From positions 1 to 64,000 of the forward strand of contig CANTFK010000865.1 in the NCBI GenBank assembly GCA_947646735.1: a stretch of 64,000 bases of DNA, in the 5' to 3' direction. This DNA comes from Peronospora farinosa. Lineage: Eukaryota; Oomycota; Peronosporomycetes; Peronosporales; Peronosporaceae. Below the pieces are notes generated by a model. It was given only the letters and a program-made list of their open reading frames with translations, ran no database searches and was not told where the DNA came from. The position numbers and the translations under genes are program-made. Shown here one piece after another: positions 1 through 10,014 of this stretch (the first letter of the stretch is position 1; every line of letters starts with the position of its first letter).

Positions 1-175
1 CGTCGTGATGCCTAGCTTCAACTAGCGTCATCCCTTCTCATGTGAATCCATCAATGAATATCACATTCACGAGGGTGGATCACATTTGTGTATCGCACCC
101 AAGTGACTGGTCAAAAGTAATCATGGATACTTTTAGACCATACATCAAGTATATTACTTAATGTTTACGTGTAAC

Positions 176-1149
176 TAGATACCCTGTTACAACCTGAGCC
201 TGCTCCGAAGTCACAAATAACGTATAAAATTTTGTTTAGATCTGCCAAATGGCGCAAATAGACTGTGGTATCGTCAGCATACCCAGCCATTCAAAGCGCT
301 GTTGATGCTGCGTCAGTAACCACTGAAATTCCAGAGTGAACCTCACCCCCATCCAGCTTTGAATATAGCAGTTCCAGTGCGAGAATGAATAAGAAAGGTG
401 CCAACGGACATCCTTGCCGGATACCCCTTGTAACTTGTATTCGGGATGAGAGGGTACCATTAACTAAGAAGCGCACACTGGTGTTTGTGTGTAGAACTTT
501 TATAACTTGGATTAAACGTGGTGGAAAACCGTGACGCTTAAGTGCTTTTATCATGAAGTCTCGGTCTAGGCTGTCATAAGCCTTAGCAAAATCCAACAAC
601 AAGGCCAGCGCGTTACGTGCTTCCGGCCTGCATTTCGCCATCTGTCGTGCCACAGCATAGCAGTCCAGAGTGGTGTGAATCGTGCGTCCCGGGACGAACC
701 CACATTGGAACTGATTAATTCGCTCGTTTAACACTTTTCGTACAGCCGTTGTGACGATTCGCATGATTAACTTTATAATCTGAATTGAGGAGAGCCAGTA
801 GTCGGTAGTTGAGAGGATTTCCCGAATCTCCTGACTTCTTTAAGCAAAAAATATTGCCCTTAGTGAACGATGCCGGAAATAGTTGTTGCTCATACCACTG
901 GCGATATAGTGTAGTGAGGATCGGTGTCAGCTCCTCGATATAATCTCGATAAAATTCGTTGCCCAGATGATCCGGACCACAAGCTTTTCCCGGTTTGCAG
1001 GCGCGAATTGCCTTGGCTACTGTGTCCTCCGTTATCAGCATAGTGGTATTAAACAACTCTGTAGGCATTTGCCTCGCCTGAGGCATCCACTCAATTAGGC
1101 GTCCATATGGGTCTTCCCCAGCGGGACCTTCGTCATAACTGGTTATCAA
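176..1149 (-). pseudogene. LINE reverse transcriptase, frameshifted and truncated
   Basis: This is the reverse transcriptase that copies the element RNA at the nicked target. The piece 1149-715 holds the fingers (ACKPGKACGPDHLGNEFYR; then the FTKGNIFCLKKSGD block). The piece 764-291 holds QCGFVPGR, the first catalytic aspartate block LLLDFAKAYDSLDR and the RGIRQGCPLAPFLF block, all typical of LINE RTs. The catalytic YADD box is present at about 284-273 (GYADDTTVYLRHLAD) but in another frame with a stop before it. After it the FGAGSGC stretch matches the usual region past YADD, then the frame closes. At least two frameshifts; no thumb or 3' domain is visible. Not functional. Confidence 0.85.
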
Positions 1150-1596
1150 GCTGCCGCCATTGCATTCGCTTTTTCCTGTGCTGTAGCAACAGCCCTCCCA
1201 TCGTTGCCCAGTAGTGTTGGAATAGCATTGTCGGCAAATTTTGTCGAAATTTGCCTAAAAAATTCTCTCGAAGTTTGCCCAGGACGCCACGCATGCGACT
1301 GAAAGAGTCGAGATGTTTTATACCGAATACGTTCTCGTTTCAGATTCGCAATTTTGCGCGTAATGTCGTTGCATTTAGTCGTTATGCGTTCGCCGGCGGA
1401 AAAGGTCCGATTGTCCTCGCCGGGCTGATTCTGTTGCTTTTAAAGTTGATGTAACTTGTGATACCATCTTCGGAGCTTGCGACGATACGTGTTCGTTCTA
1501 GCGTGGCGAATGGTGCGTTTTACCCGGGCTATGCCACCCACAATTTCCATTTCAGACGATCCCATCACTCCGACATATCTGCCCCTTTCATGAAGT

Positions 1597-2844
1597 TTAA
1601 CTACATATCAGCGGCAACCATGTCAATTTACCAACGATATATTCGCGAGTTTGCATACGCGCATACGATGGAACCGGGTACACTTGGGGCGGCTTGTGTA
1701 CTATAATTGGGTGCTTCGGGTCTCGTAATTCAAGCAATACTCCTTTGTGGTCGGACTCTAGGCCGTCAAGCGGCACCGAAGTGAAAACTACCCACATTCG
1801 TAAAGCATCCGAATGATACCACCTGTCAATTATGCTAGACGCGGTTTCCTTGCCTGGAAGTGTGTAGGTGTAGCTATGCTGTGTATGCTGAAATGCCGTT
1901 AGTCCGTCATCGTTGCCAGGCAGTGGAAGTGTGAGTTGCAGTAAATCAGTCAAATTGAGCTGTTACAACCACTTGGCAAGTCCTGGTGAAGAATTGTTCG
2001 AGGCTGCTGTGTTGTTGGAGCGATCCGCCAATGTATGATGGGTGCAATAATAATCACCACCGACTAAGAGGTAATCAGTAGCCACAAATGGAACCTTCCT
2101 GAGCAACGTGTAGAAGGTCTCCCTATCCCTTCGCGCTGTCGGTGCATATATGTTGACAAGAACCACCTTTATATCCGCTGTTTTCACCGTTATCATCATC
2201 AAATTAGGCGTCCACCATTGTTGTAAGTAAGGTTCTGGGTCTGTGAACTTGCCATGAGGGTGCAACAAAATTGCCACTCCAGCAGAATTAGTCTCAATTC
2301 CTGACCAATACGATAGAGTAGGCGCCCCATTATTGATCCTATAACCCCATTGGTGAGCCACTTTAGCCGCAAATATGTGGCTGGTGGTTTTGGTCACATG
2401 AGTTTCCTGCAACATAATGACATTGTTATGTCCGTTGAAGCGGTCCCTCTTAAAAGACGCAAGCCAAAGGTCCGTATCTGTATCTCCAGAGCCGAATCCG
2501 CAGACATTTTGTGTCAGTAAACCAATAGTTTGCTCCAAATTTGTTTTGCCCGTATTACATCCCGAAACCATGCGCATCTTTTTGACTGAGGCTCGCCTCC
2601 GTGCTAAGACCGTTCGTCGTTGTCTGCCAAATTCTCGGTTTAACGCATATTCCCTAGCATCGGCTTGCTGCGAAGGGTAAAACGTTTTCATAGTGGTTTG
2701 CGTATTACCTCGAGGAGACGATTGCGGCCTGTAGGCTTGTGTTACTGGTGTGGAGCGGCCTGCCCCTCCCCACCGACTTTCGCCGTGGAAGAGGGTGCAA
2801 GCACACGTGCCACTCCCAATTGTAGATGTACTGCAAGACTCCAA
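1597..2844 (-). pseudogene. LINE apurinic-type (EEP) endonuclease domain, broken
   Basis: This is an endonuclease/exonuclease/phosphatase fold domain, the LINE target-nicking enzyme. In 2844-1963 the ordered motifs are LLTQNVCGFG (N-terminal strand, Asn), IMLQETH (catalytic Glu), GVAILLHPHG, VLVNIYAPT and LLVGGDYYCTHH. The last corresponds to the usual GGDFN box with Phe-Asn changed to Tyr-Tyr, which would hurt catalysis. The C-terminal SDHKGV box (catalytic Asp-His) is in the next open stretch, 1953-1597, separated by a stop at about 1960. The N-terminal ~90 residues of 2844-1963 look unlike the fold and may be out of frame. Confidence 0.8.
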
Positions 2845-3478
2845 TCTTGATTGTCAGCAATAGCCAGGCATAGTTGTTGTACTTGCTCAAATTCACGAAC
2901 CACACAGCGATAGTGCTCGCGGGCGCGCGACCCATGACGGTGTCGCACCACTCTCGGATAGTGTGAGGTAAAACGTGTAAAGTGAACCAGTGGTTCAAAG
3001 GTATCTCCAACGGTCTAGACCGCATAATAGAATCATCTACGTAGGTGTTCAGCTTGTCCCATCTTTGTTTGTCTCTAGCCAACACTACCGCCTCCGTGTA
3101 GTCAGCAGTACGACAAATTGTCGCCCATTCGGCACACATGGTACGAGCTCTGTCGTCATTTTCCTCATCTTCTTGTATACGATCTAGCATCTGAAGCTGC
3201 TGGGCAAAAGCTTCCCGTTCGCCCCAGTCTTCACGTTGATGCTGATTGCAGGCTTGTGCTGCGAGCTCTGGAAAAGGGAGGAGAGCCATAATTTGGCGCA
3301 TTGCGGCTGGATTGCTACAGAGCCAATCCGTAGCGTGTGCCCATGATCGCCTCCCCTCATCCATTGCAGGTAGCCCATGTTTAATGCCTTCCGTCTGTGC
3401 CCATTCCGCAAATACGTCCTCATTTACCGAGTGAAGGCGACCCGCAATGCGGGCGTCAATAGCGCCCATTTGAGACAT
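2705..3478 (-). pseudogene. LINE ORF2 segment of unknown function
   Basis: A 257-codon open stretch lies between the OTU-like domain and the endonuclease of the LINE. It is rich in Trp, Glu and Arg, probably helical (for example FAQQLQMLDRIQEDEEND), and I recognise no domain. From about 2960 leftwards a second frame (2951-2742) appears to continue the protein, so a frameshift probably lies near 2950. It is part of the same polyprotein by position and strand. Confidence 0.5.
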
Positions 3479-3617
3479 ATCATCATACCTTAAGATGCGC
3501 GCATATACTTCTGAATGGACATGCGCTGATGCAGGAGGGTATTTTCTATTTATCGAATCCTATTGTGTAGGCTGTGACAACCACCATCTTGGGACCCATT
3601 TGCATACAGATCAACGC

Positions 3618-4520
3618 CTAAATCTTCCACACAAATTGATCTTCCAGCGTTACCTCGGCTCGAACTGAGTCTAGATCATACCCAACCGACGGAAGTTTGG
3701 GGAAGCCAGTCGCCTCGTGCACGCTGTCGAGTCTGCTACGCATATCAGGACCACGTTGCGCATGCCATTCAAAAATAAGGTTTCCATGTTGGACACCATA
3801 TAAATGGCTTTCCACATGCTTTAGGAGCAGCATCACTGGAAAAACGTGAATATGGAAGCATGCATCCAGGAATATCTTCATTACATCATCCGAAACCATC
3901 TCGACTTGCCCGGTTTCGTGAGCCTCTCCGTTATCCATAATTAAAGTTGCAAATGTGTAGCGCTGGACATGAGCTGTGTCGTTTGCTGACACATCCCAGA
4001 CATAAACCGGTTCTCGTAAGTAGACCGCCACCGCTCTTAGTATATGCGGCCCTTCCCAGAATTCCATAGGTACATCACGCATTACTAAAACATCTCGAAT
4101 GAGAAGATAGTGCTTAAACAGAGCTGCAGTTGCAGCTTGCGTCATAGCTGGAACAGATTTACCTATTAAAAGTCGGCGTAACTCCTGTTTGGAGTCCACC
4201 AAACCCAACATTACGTCTCTTCGCAAATTGGTCAGTAAGATATTAATTACATCGTGTTTGACTGTGTTCACAGAAATCAAGTTATCTCCAACAACACTGA
4301 AGAAGCGGGATTGCACATTTTTAAGCGATGCAGATAAAGCCAGGAAAAGACACTGCCCATTTGCCGGTACTGATACTGGCGTCCCTTTTAAGCAATCAAT
4401 CCACTGCTGATACGACACCGCATCCGTTACTAGAGGCACCACCTTCTCAATAATGACGTCCCAATTTCCAGAATTAGGTTGGAGAGCATCGTTTCGAGGC
4501 GACTCCATTACCATCTCCAC
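3618..4520 (-). pseudogene. OTU-like cysteine protease domain in the LINE
   Basis: A 300-codon open stretch with the layout of an OTU-family (ovarian tumour) cysteine protease. The catalytic-Cys loop is VPANGQCLFLALS with Cys at residue 57. A WEGPHILRAVAVYLREPVYVWD stretch matches the central W-x-G...L.A.A..... block of OTUs. Near the C-terminus VMLLLKHVESHLYGV is a good candidate for the catalytic-His strand. OTU enzymes normally cleave ubiquitin or related chains; in a retroelement the role is unknown (self-processing or protection from ubiquitin are guesses). The acidic loop residue usually preceding G-x-C is Asn here. The stretch is open throughout, unlike most of this LINE copy, but not fused in frame to its neighbours. 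Confidence 0.65.
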
Positions 4521-4688
4521 ATCCCCGTCGTAGTTAGGTTCACTAATTAATTCCTGAGTATTTGATGTGTCGACTGATAATTTGTCCGTATTTGCTCCAA
4601 TACATTGGGAGTCCGCAGATATTTGATTGTCATATGTGGCCTCGTGGTTTATCCCGAATACCTGATGATAATTGTCTGCAATGTTATG

Positions 4689-5321
4689 TTAAACCACATG
4701 CTCGTCACTATTGCCTAAAGCCACAGCTGAGGCAGATGAAAGAGCAGTGCCACCATCCATTGCATCGTCCTCTGGCGACGAATTTTGCTCCACTTTCCGT
4801 TCCCTGAGGCCCTCCTCCACTTCCGGTTCGCTGTACTCACTATCAAACTTGTCTGACTCCCCCATGAGCTCCTCATATACAGCCATCGTCTGTTTATAAC
4901 GCGCCGCCGCCGTGGTTGCATGTTTTCGACTCGGTACGCGGTGCTTTTTCTTCTTTTCGTGTCTTGTCGTCGTCGTCCGCGCTCGTGGTGTTGGACCTGC
5001 CTCTCCTCGAGCCACCTCAGCTCCAATAGTACGTCCGTGTTGCACCCGCAAATTGTCTTGTGCTGCTGAGAGTTGTTGATGCGATGTACCCGCCGCAACC
5101 GTTCGATCTGCAGTCCTAGTATTACGTTCACGATCCCCTAAACGCCCGCCTTTGCGGGATGAGCGAATCGCGCGTGTCACAGTCATGCCGGACACCGCCG
5201 GAGCGGTTTCCATAGCATGCGCATTTGCGGCAGTAGCCGGTGGTACCACTTCCCGTAACACCGGCGCACGTGTGACGTCCCCACACCCTGCAATATACTT
5301 CGGGAATGTTAGTGCCACCAA
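4689..5321 (-). pseudogene. LINE basic, low-complexity linker protein
   Basis: A 210-codon open stretch between the zinc-knuckle ORF and the OTU-like part. It has a very basic centre (TRHEKKKKHRVPSRKH at about residues 120-135) followed by an acidic tail (YSEPEVEEGLRERKVEQ). This composition suits a nucleic-acid-binding, disordered end of ORF1 or start of ORF2. No fold is recognised. A second overlapping frame (5131-4715) on the same strand looks like a shadow. Confidence 0.45.
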
Positions 5322-5365
5322 GTGAGTTTCCAGCTCCGACAGATTAATACAGTCTGGTAAAGCCG

Positions 5366-6339
5366 TCAGCGTTGGCGCCTCGTATTTCCGATATATTCGC
5401 GTTGTCTGTGCGATCTCACTTCCCCCAGCCTATTTTCTTTGACGGTGCATCTACTTCGAGCGTGCGCTGAATTGTAACAGAGAGTGCACGGAGCTGTTTG
5501 CATCTTTTGAAAGTGATGTAGTAGCACCATTTTCGTGCCAAACGCGATGAAGGTGATTCCTGCTAGTTGAACTGGGCAACTTCTTGTGCTGAATACAATA
5601 ATCCAGTAGTTATTGTCTAGCTGCTGAAGACCTGGCTCCCCAGGGTGGCGTACATCTGCTACTAGCCCGTCAGTTATGTCTGCGAACATTTGAATGAGCT
5701 GTAGCGCATCCAATTCTTCGGTTCCCATTACTCGAATAGCGTAATTGCGAGCTATTAACGGCGGAGGGCCAATCCCCGCTCTTTCCACTCCCGCCATTAA
5801 TAGGGTTATATCACAGCCCCGCAACTTAAAAATTTCATGTACCCAGCTGTCAGCAACTCTTTTGGACATGAAAGTAAATGTCAGAGTGTGCTCCCCATCG
5901 AATATCACCTTGTGCAGCTTTGAGGAATGCCTTCATCCTGGTCTTGGCGTCAGCTGTAATGGCATTGCTTGCTGCCAGTTCCCGTAGTACCGACCGACGG
6001 GGTATACCTTCCCAAGCGTACTCGAGCTGGCACGTCGGCGACGAGGGCTGCCTCTATATGTGTCTTGTGAAATGACAACAAGGCCGCTCTCTTGTAAGCT
6101 GTAGCTGTGCAACTGAGAAAGTTGGGAGGGGCAGGAAGTTCAAGTCGGCGCCCTAAATACTCTTCCATTGCCGCTTTTTCGTCGTCCGTCATTGCTCTGA
6201 TGGAAGAGTCAGCATGCAGCGGGTATTCACAGGTTGCAAGATGATACATACGATCCAGCTCCCGTGTCTGTTCCTCTAAAGCTCTGGCTTCAGCCGTGAA
6301 TTCCTGCCGAAGTTTGGAGACTGCCGCAGTGGACCACAC
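5366..6339 (-). pseudogene. LINE ORF1 protein with CCHC zinc knuckle
   Basis: Two open stretches, 6339-5950 and 5908-5366, probably form one ORF1 split by a frameshift near 5930. The first is helical and charged (LRQEFTAEARALEEQTREL, likely coiled coil). The second ends with the zinc knuckle CTLCYNSAHARSRC (C-x2-C-x4-H-x4-C), followed by a basic tail. This is the usual make-up of an L1/Tx1-like ORF1 RNA-binding protein that packs the element RNA. A further possible N-terminal piece lies at 6552-6352. Confidence 0.6.
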
Positions 6340-6560
6340 GTCAACATCTTTCTATTCAGCAACATTCGGGGTAGGTGTAATGCTCGCATTGATATCATGA
6401 GCTTCAACAGCTTGTCTCTCTGTCCGCTTTGTTGGATCAGGAGGGTCAGGAGGTCGAGGCAGCCTGAGCGGCCGCACCATTGTTTGCCCACAACTCATGT
6501 AAGTGGTGTTTAAAGAGTGTACTGTTTCTGTCGCTTGTTGTGTTCCACCCAAATTAAAGA

Positions 6561-7526
6561 GTGACTTTGTATATCTATTGAAACAGTGGTGCAGATCTCA
6601 ATTGTTGCGATGCCAAATCGCCTTAGTTGTCGTACTTTTTTTGTTTTGTTATATAGGCCAGCCGGCACATTTAGATTTCTCTAGCGGCCTGATACTTGTC
6701 CTCTTCGGCAGGGCTCATTAATCCTCTAACCGGTCATGGCTATCGTGCCATGGACGGGCGGTTTGTTTTAACCGAATGTTCTGGGTGCCAACCAGTTCGG
6801 ATAGCCCCAATTATAATGTATTGGGGTTTCATGCTTCTACGAGAGGCCGTACTCACTGGTACCAGGGTTCCCGGGGGGGGGGGGGGTACCAGTGTGCCAC
6901 ATTGTTTTTGAGACCTTGGCTTGGTCGAAGGGAAATTTGAACCTGCGCCACTTACGACATAGGCCGGTGCTTACCCAAGGCACCAGGGGGGAACCCCTAG
7001 TTGCCGTCCTTACGCCATCACAGTCAAATTGGTCGCAAAGATGGCGGGGCATGAATCAACGCTTGCCACTAAACTCTGCTGAGTAGGAGACAACGCTCGG
7101 TCTACACTTACGTAACTCCACCGAAGTCGTTCGTTCTTGGAGCTTTTATCATTACCACCATTCCAGCTGAGCTTCTTCACAAGCAAGGGTGATGCTCGAA
7201 GCAAAATGACGAGAGATTATGTTTAGTAGGTGACAGACCAATCTTTTTGTTTTGAAAGTGAGGTATGAATACATTGATGTCAACTTATCCTTTTGCATCA
7301 AGCTAGCCTACATTACCCTATATCCCAGACTTTTCTTGCTCGCCACGCTCTTTCGTCTTAGAAGCATGCATCCTGGATAGATGTAGTCGCATGAATGGTC
7401 AATGTCACATCAATTTTGATTCGAGTTGCTTCGAAGCAGGAACTTCGTTGCCGAACACCTCGCCCTAGCTTTTTTTGGCAGTCCCGCTCATATTAGCTCC
7501 GGGGTTAGCCTATCATTGTTCTGCGA
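6561..7526. other. Gene-free spacer
   Basis: No convincing coding sequence, RNA gene or LTR end is seen. The stretch holds the GGTACC-flanked poly-G hairpin at 6854-6894. It lies downstream (3') of the secreted-protein gene and upstream of the LINE, so it may contain the gene's terminator region. Confidence 0.5.
6854..6894. repeat. Inverted repeat around a 14-G run
   Basis: The arms CACTGGTACC and GGTACCAGTG are perfect inverted copies and flank a loop with 14 consecutive G (about 6873-6886). The homopolymer may be mis-sized in the assembly. Confidence 0.7.
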
Positions 7527-7748
7527 TTAGAGACTTCTCACCCGAAGCAAAGGAAGGTCAGAAACCAAAGGAAGGTCAGAAACCAAAGGAAGATCAGAAA
7601 CCAAAGGAAGGTCAAGACCCGCAGGTAAATCCGGTACCGCTTCCACCGGGAGGCTTGGCAATATCTCAGAGATTGACTCAGGCGCGTGTCCGTAGGTGGC
7701 TGTAGTCGCGACGGCAGCGAGTACGAGACAAATGGAGAGCTTCATCAT
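7527..7748 (-). CDS. Small secreted protein with LPLVSD repeats, cut from its promoter
   Basis: A 73-residue protein. The first 20 residues (MMKLSICLVLAAVATTATYG) are a textbook signal peptide: Lys, then a hydrophobic core, small residues before the cut and a polar HAPES start of the mature part. The mature part carries a six-residue repeat, LPLVSD, four times with decay at the ends. No RXLR, LxLFLAK or cysteine pattern is seen, so it is not a classic effector. It could be a cell-surface or apoplastic protein, or the N-terminal remnant of a longer one. Retroelement A starts at 7754, five bases before the ATG; the likely transcription start is at 32172 beyond the element. Unless the LTR supplies a promoter, the gene is silent. 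Confidence 0.6.
   Translation of the reverse strand: MMKLSICLVLAAVATTATYGHAPESISEILPSLPVEAVPDLPAGLDLPLVSDLPLVSDLPLVSDLPLLRVRSL
7548..7620 (-). repeat. 18-bp tandem repeat encoding LPLVSD
   Basis: About four units of an 18-nt repeat (plus strand GAAGGTCAGAAACCAAAG with single changes) sit inside the secreted-protein gene. The unit is a multiple of three, so copy changes keep the frame. Confidence 0.8.
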
Positions 7749-7753
7749 GGATG

Positions 7754-8853
7754 TGTGGTGAAGTGCTGTTTTTGTGATGTGGAGGTCCCAGAATCCAGTT
7801 GGATTCGGAGTGTAGACCGTGGGTCAGGGACAGGGGACCAGAGAGACAGGGGCCTCAAAGGGGAGCGACCGTTGGTGGAGGACAATCCGCAGGATCCGCC
7901 GAAGAAAATCAGTATCAGGGTACCGGTTAACCGGTACCAAAGGGAGTTGATCATGGCCGCTCATTGATCGACCTGGCCCCTCGTTGGTAGACCGGGTCCC
8001 TCGTTGGTAGACCTGGTCCCTCGTGGTAGACCCGGTCCCTCGTTGGTAGACCTGGGTCCCTCACTGGTCGACCCGGTCCCTCATCGTTGACCTGGGTCCC
8101 CCATTGGTCGACCTGGGTCCCTCATTGGTCGACCTCGGCCCCTCGGGGTTCAGCCACTCCGGACCAGTTAATACAAGGATCAGACTAGTCGACGCAAGGA
8201 ATCAGAGCTTCAGGCAAGGATAGAGTAAAGGAGGTAAAAGGGTAGGACTATATTAAATACTACTCAATTTGCGATCTACGTGGCACGACTCCGTCACCCA
8301 AGAAGGACTTGTTCTAAGTTACTCACTGTCCCGGGAAGGGATATATTTTGGCCCCCCGTCGAAGACAGTTGTGTAGCGAAGTTCAAGTGCGAATAGATCT
8401 CCAGGATATATTTGACCTGTGAGCTCGTTCGAGTAGCAACACCCCCCCCCCCCAAGACCCGCTATCGGAAGCGGCCTCCCTTACCTCACGGCCGGGAGCA
8501 AAGTAAAGGTCAGGTGGTTAATACCCCTGAAACAGAAGGAAAAGGCCAGGGACGACAAGCGCCCCTGAAGAATTTGGCTCTAAGTTCACTCTCGACAAGG
8601 TCGATCGAGTGGCCACCTACCGGCCCACCGAGTGAAGCATATCCACTCGAGGTCCCCCAGGTCTACCTCCCTCAAGGCAGACATCTACATCTTCACCAAG
8701 TCCTCCGAAGAGTGCAACCCGCCAGCCGACGGGTACACAAGGTGAGAGAAGGTTCATACGCGGCATCGGGGTACCCCATCCGACAGTCGGCAGTCCGGCA
8801 CAGTGAGTGGTTTGGGGTCTCATCATACAATTTTGAGAACCCACTCCACCACA
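7754..8853 (+). repeat. 5' LTR of element A
   Basis: 1,100 bp, starting TGTGGTGAAG and ending CTCCACCACA. Contains a block of ~20-bp tandem units (7965-8155) and a C homopolymer at about 8441-8453. Shows several substitutions against the 3' LTR, for example about seven in the first 118 bases. Confidence 0.93.
7965..8155 (+). repeat. ~20-bp tandem repeats within the LTR
   Basis: Degenerate units of the type CGTTGGTAGACCTGGGTCCC, about nine in this LTR, alternating GTAGACC and GTCGACC. Equivalent blocks are at 18625-18805, 29728-29880 and 31245-31425. The 5' LTR of B has fewer units, which accounts for its shorter length (1,078 versus about 1,100 bp). They could be enhancer-like units by position, which is inference. 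Confidence 0.85.
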
Positions 8854-8873
8854 ATGGTGCGCGTGCCCGGATC
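8854..8873 (+). promoter_or_regulatory. Primer binding site overlapping the gag1 start
   Basis: Directly after the LTR, ATGGTGCGCGTGCCCGGATC contains TGG plus a stretch that would pair with a tRNA ending GGGCACGCGCACCA. The same bases encode the first residues of gag1 (M-V-R-V-P). The same arrangement recurs in B (29014-28995) and in the F fragment (39706-39687) with one change in the first 14 bases, supporting function. The tRNA identity is not known. Confidence 0.65.
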
Positions 8874-10014
8874 TTCGGAAGACGCGGGATTTCACCGCGA
8901 GCCCCAAGACGATAAAGATGTTCAAGTCAAGAAGGAGCACAAGACCGAAGAGTCGCTGGAAGACCTATCGCCAGTGACTCAAGAAGAAACAAACAAAGGA
9001 TCGAAGGGCCGACCGGACCTTGGGAGGGGCCCGGTCAACATGGTCGAGGTTGAATTTATTGAAGAAAAACCTAAATACCCTCCCTATGTCCTCGTTGATG
9101 AAACCTTGGGTCATGACGCCTATCATGATCCAGAGGACCATCAGCCGACGGTGAAAACCGAGAGGCTAAGGTCCCCAAAAAAACAACAAAACAAGATCGC
9201 GCAATCCAAGCCGACGAAGTTCCGGATGAAGGCACCCGGAAACACCAAGTCGATAGGCCCCGAGAAGGAAGGACTGGCGTTATGGACAGACGCTGATGTC
9301 ACGAGGGCCTACCACCAACGCAAGCTGAACGCGTTCCTGGAGAGCGACCCCGTCGCGAAGATCCTGGAGATCCGGCAGCTGGGTCAACTCACTGGGCCGG
9401 TGTCGACCCTGCCACGGCTGCACTCCGTCACGGACGCGATCACAGCGCTGGTCACCATGCTTCGTGAAGCGAACATGGTCGCAGGTCGGTTCGACCCGGA
9501 CGATCTGCTATCCCTGGGATTCGACAGAATCACAACAACGTTAGAGCATATGCACAAGCGTCTGTCGATCCTGGTGGGTACCACACCAGCAACGGAACAC
9601 CCACCTCTGGTGACACCCACACACATGCGGTCCAACGACAGCCAGATGACGCTTCAAGACATCACGGTGGGTCCCCACATGTACGGAGCCGCCGGCCGCC
9701 CAGGGGCGAATCAAGGCCCATCTCAACACCTGATGCCAAGCGGCCAGAGGGAAGCAGCACCGTGGTCCCCAGGATCGTCCTCACCGGGGTCGGTCAGTAG
9801 GATGCCCCTAGGCCCTACTAGAGCGGCGCTGCTCCAGGCCCGAGCGCGCAGCGCGGAGCAAGAACCACGTGGTCTCGAAATGTCGACGCGTGGCAAGAAT
9901 GAAAATCATTCCGATTTTCACCAATGGAAAATCAGCACGAGAAAAAAATGGAATTTGCTCTGCCCCGTGACGAAGATGCTGGGGGGGGGAAGGACCTACC
10001 TACCCGGTAGGTGA
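8854..10014 (+). CDS. gag1: N-terminal structural ORF of element A
   Basis: 386 codons opening with the first base after the LTR (MVRVPGSSEDAGFHRE). The frame is also open upstream into the LTR, but the LTR-adjacent ATG is chosen because it is conserved in B and F. The first half is charged and disordered (Lys/Glu-rich, with PKKQQNKIAQSKPTKFRMK). The second half has a helical part (DDLLSLGFDRITTTLEHMHKRLSI) that could be matrix-like. No known domain. It overlaps gag2 by about 90 nt in another frame, so gag2 is probably reached by frameshifting or reinitiation. The copy in B is 384 codons and close to identical. Confidence 0.7.
   Translation: MVRVPGSSEDAGFHREPQDDKDVQVKKEHKTEESLEDLSPVTQEETNKGSKGRPDLGRGPVNMVEVEFIEEKPKYPPYVLVDETLGHDAYHDPEDHQPTVKTERLRSPKKQQNKIAQSKPTKFRMKAPGNTKSIGPEKEGLALWTDADVTRAYHQRKLNAFLESDPVAKILEIRQLGQLTGPVSTLPRLHSVTDAITALVTMLREANMVAGRFDPDDLLSLGFDRITTTLEHMHKRLSILVGTTPATEHPPLVTPTHMRSNDSQMTLQDITVGPHMYGAAGRPGANQGPSQHLMPSGQREAAPWSPGSSSPGSVSRMPLGPTRAALLQARARSAEQEPRGLEMSTRGKNENHSDFHQWKISTRKKWNLLCPVTKMLGGGRTYLPGR

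Larger units (their letters stand above)
1..6560 (-). mobile_element. Degenerate L1-like LINE with OTU-like domain
   Basis: A non-LTR retrotransposon reads right to left. Its order is ORF1 with a CCHC zinc knuckle (about 6339-5366), a basic linker (5321-4689), an OTU-like protease domain (4520-3618), an unrecognised middle part (3478-2705), an AP-type endonuclease (2844-1597) and a reverse transcriptase (1149 to about 176). Every module sits in a different frame from the next or carries a stop, so the copy is dead. Coding similarity to RT fades just after the YADD box and nothing recognisable follows to base 1, so the 3' end (tail, any RNase H) is missing or decayed. I could not find a target duplication; the right limit (~6560) is where coding signal ends. 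Confidence 0.8.

Noticed and set aside
1251..1706. Two plus-strand ORFs inside the LINE
   Set aside because: They lie opposite the endonuclease/RT linker and show no features; shadows.
7475..7705. Plus-strand ORF with KPKEGQ repeats
   Set aside because: It is the reverse complement of the secreted-protein gene; the minus strand has a signal peptide and is the better reading.
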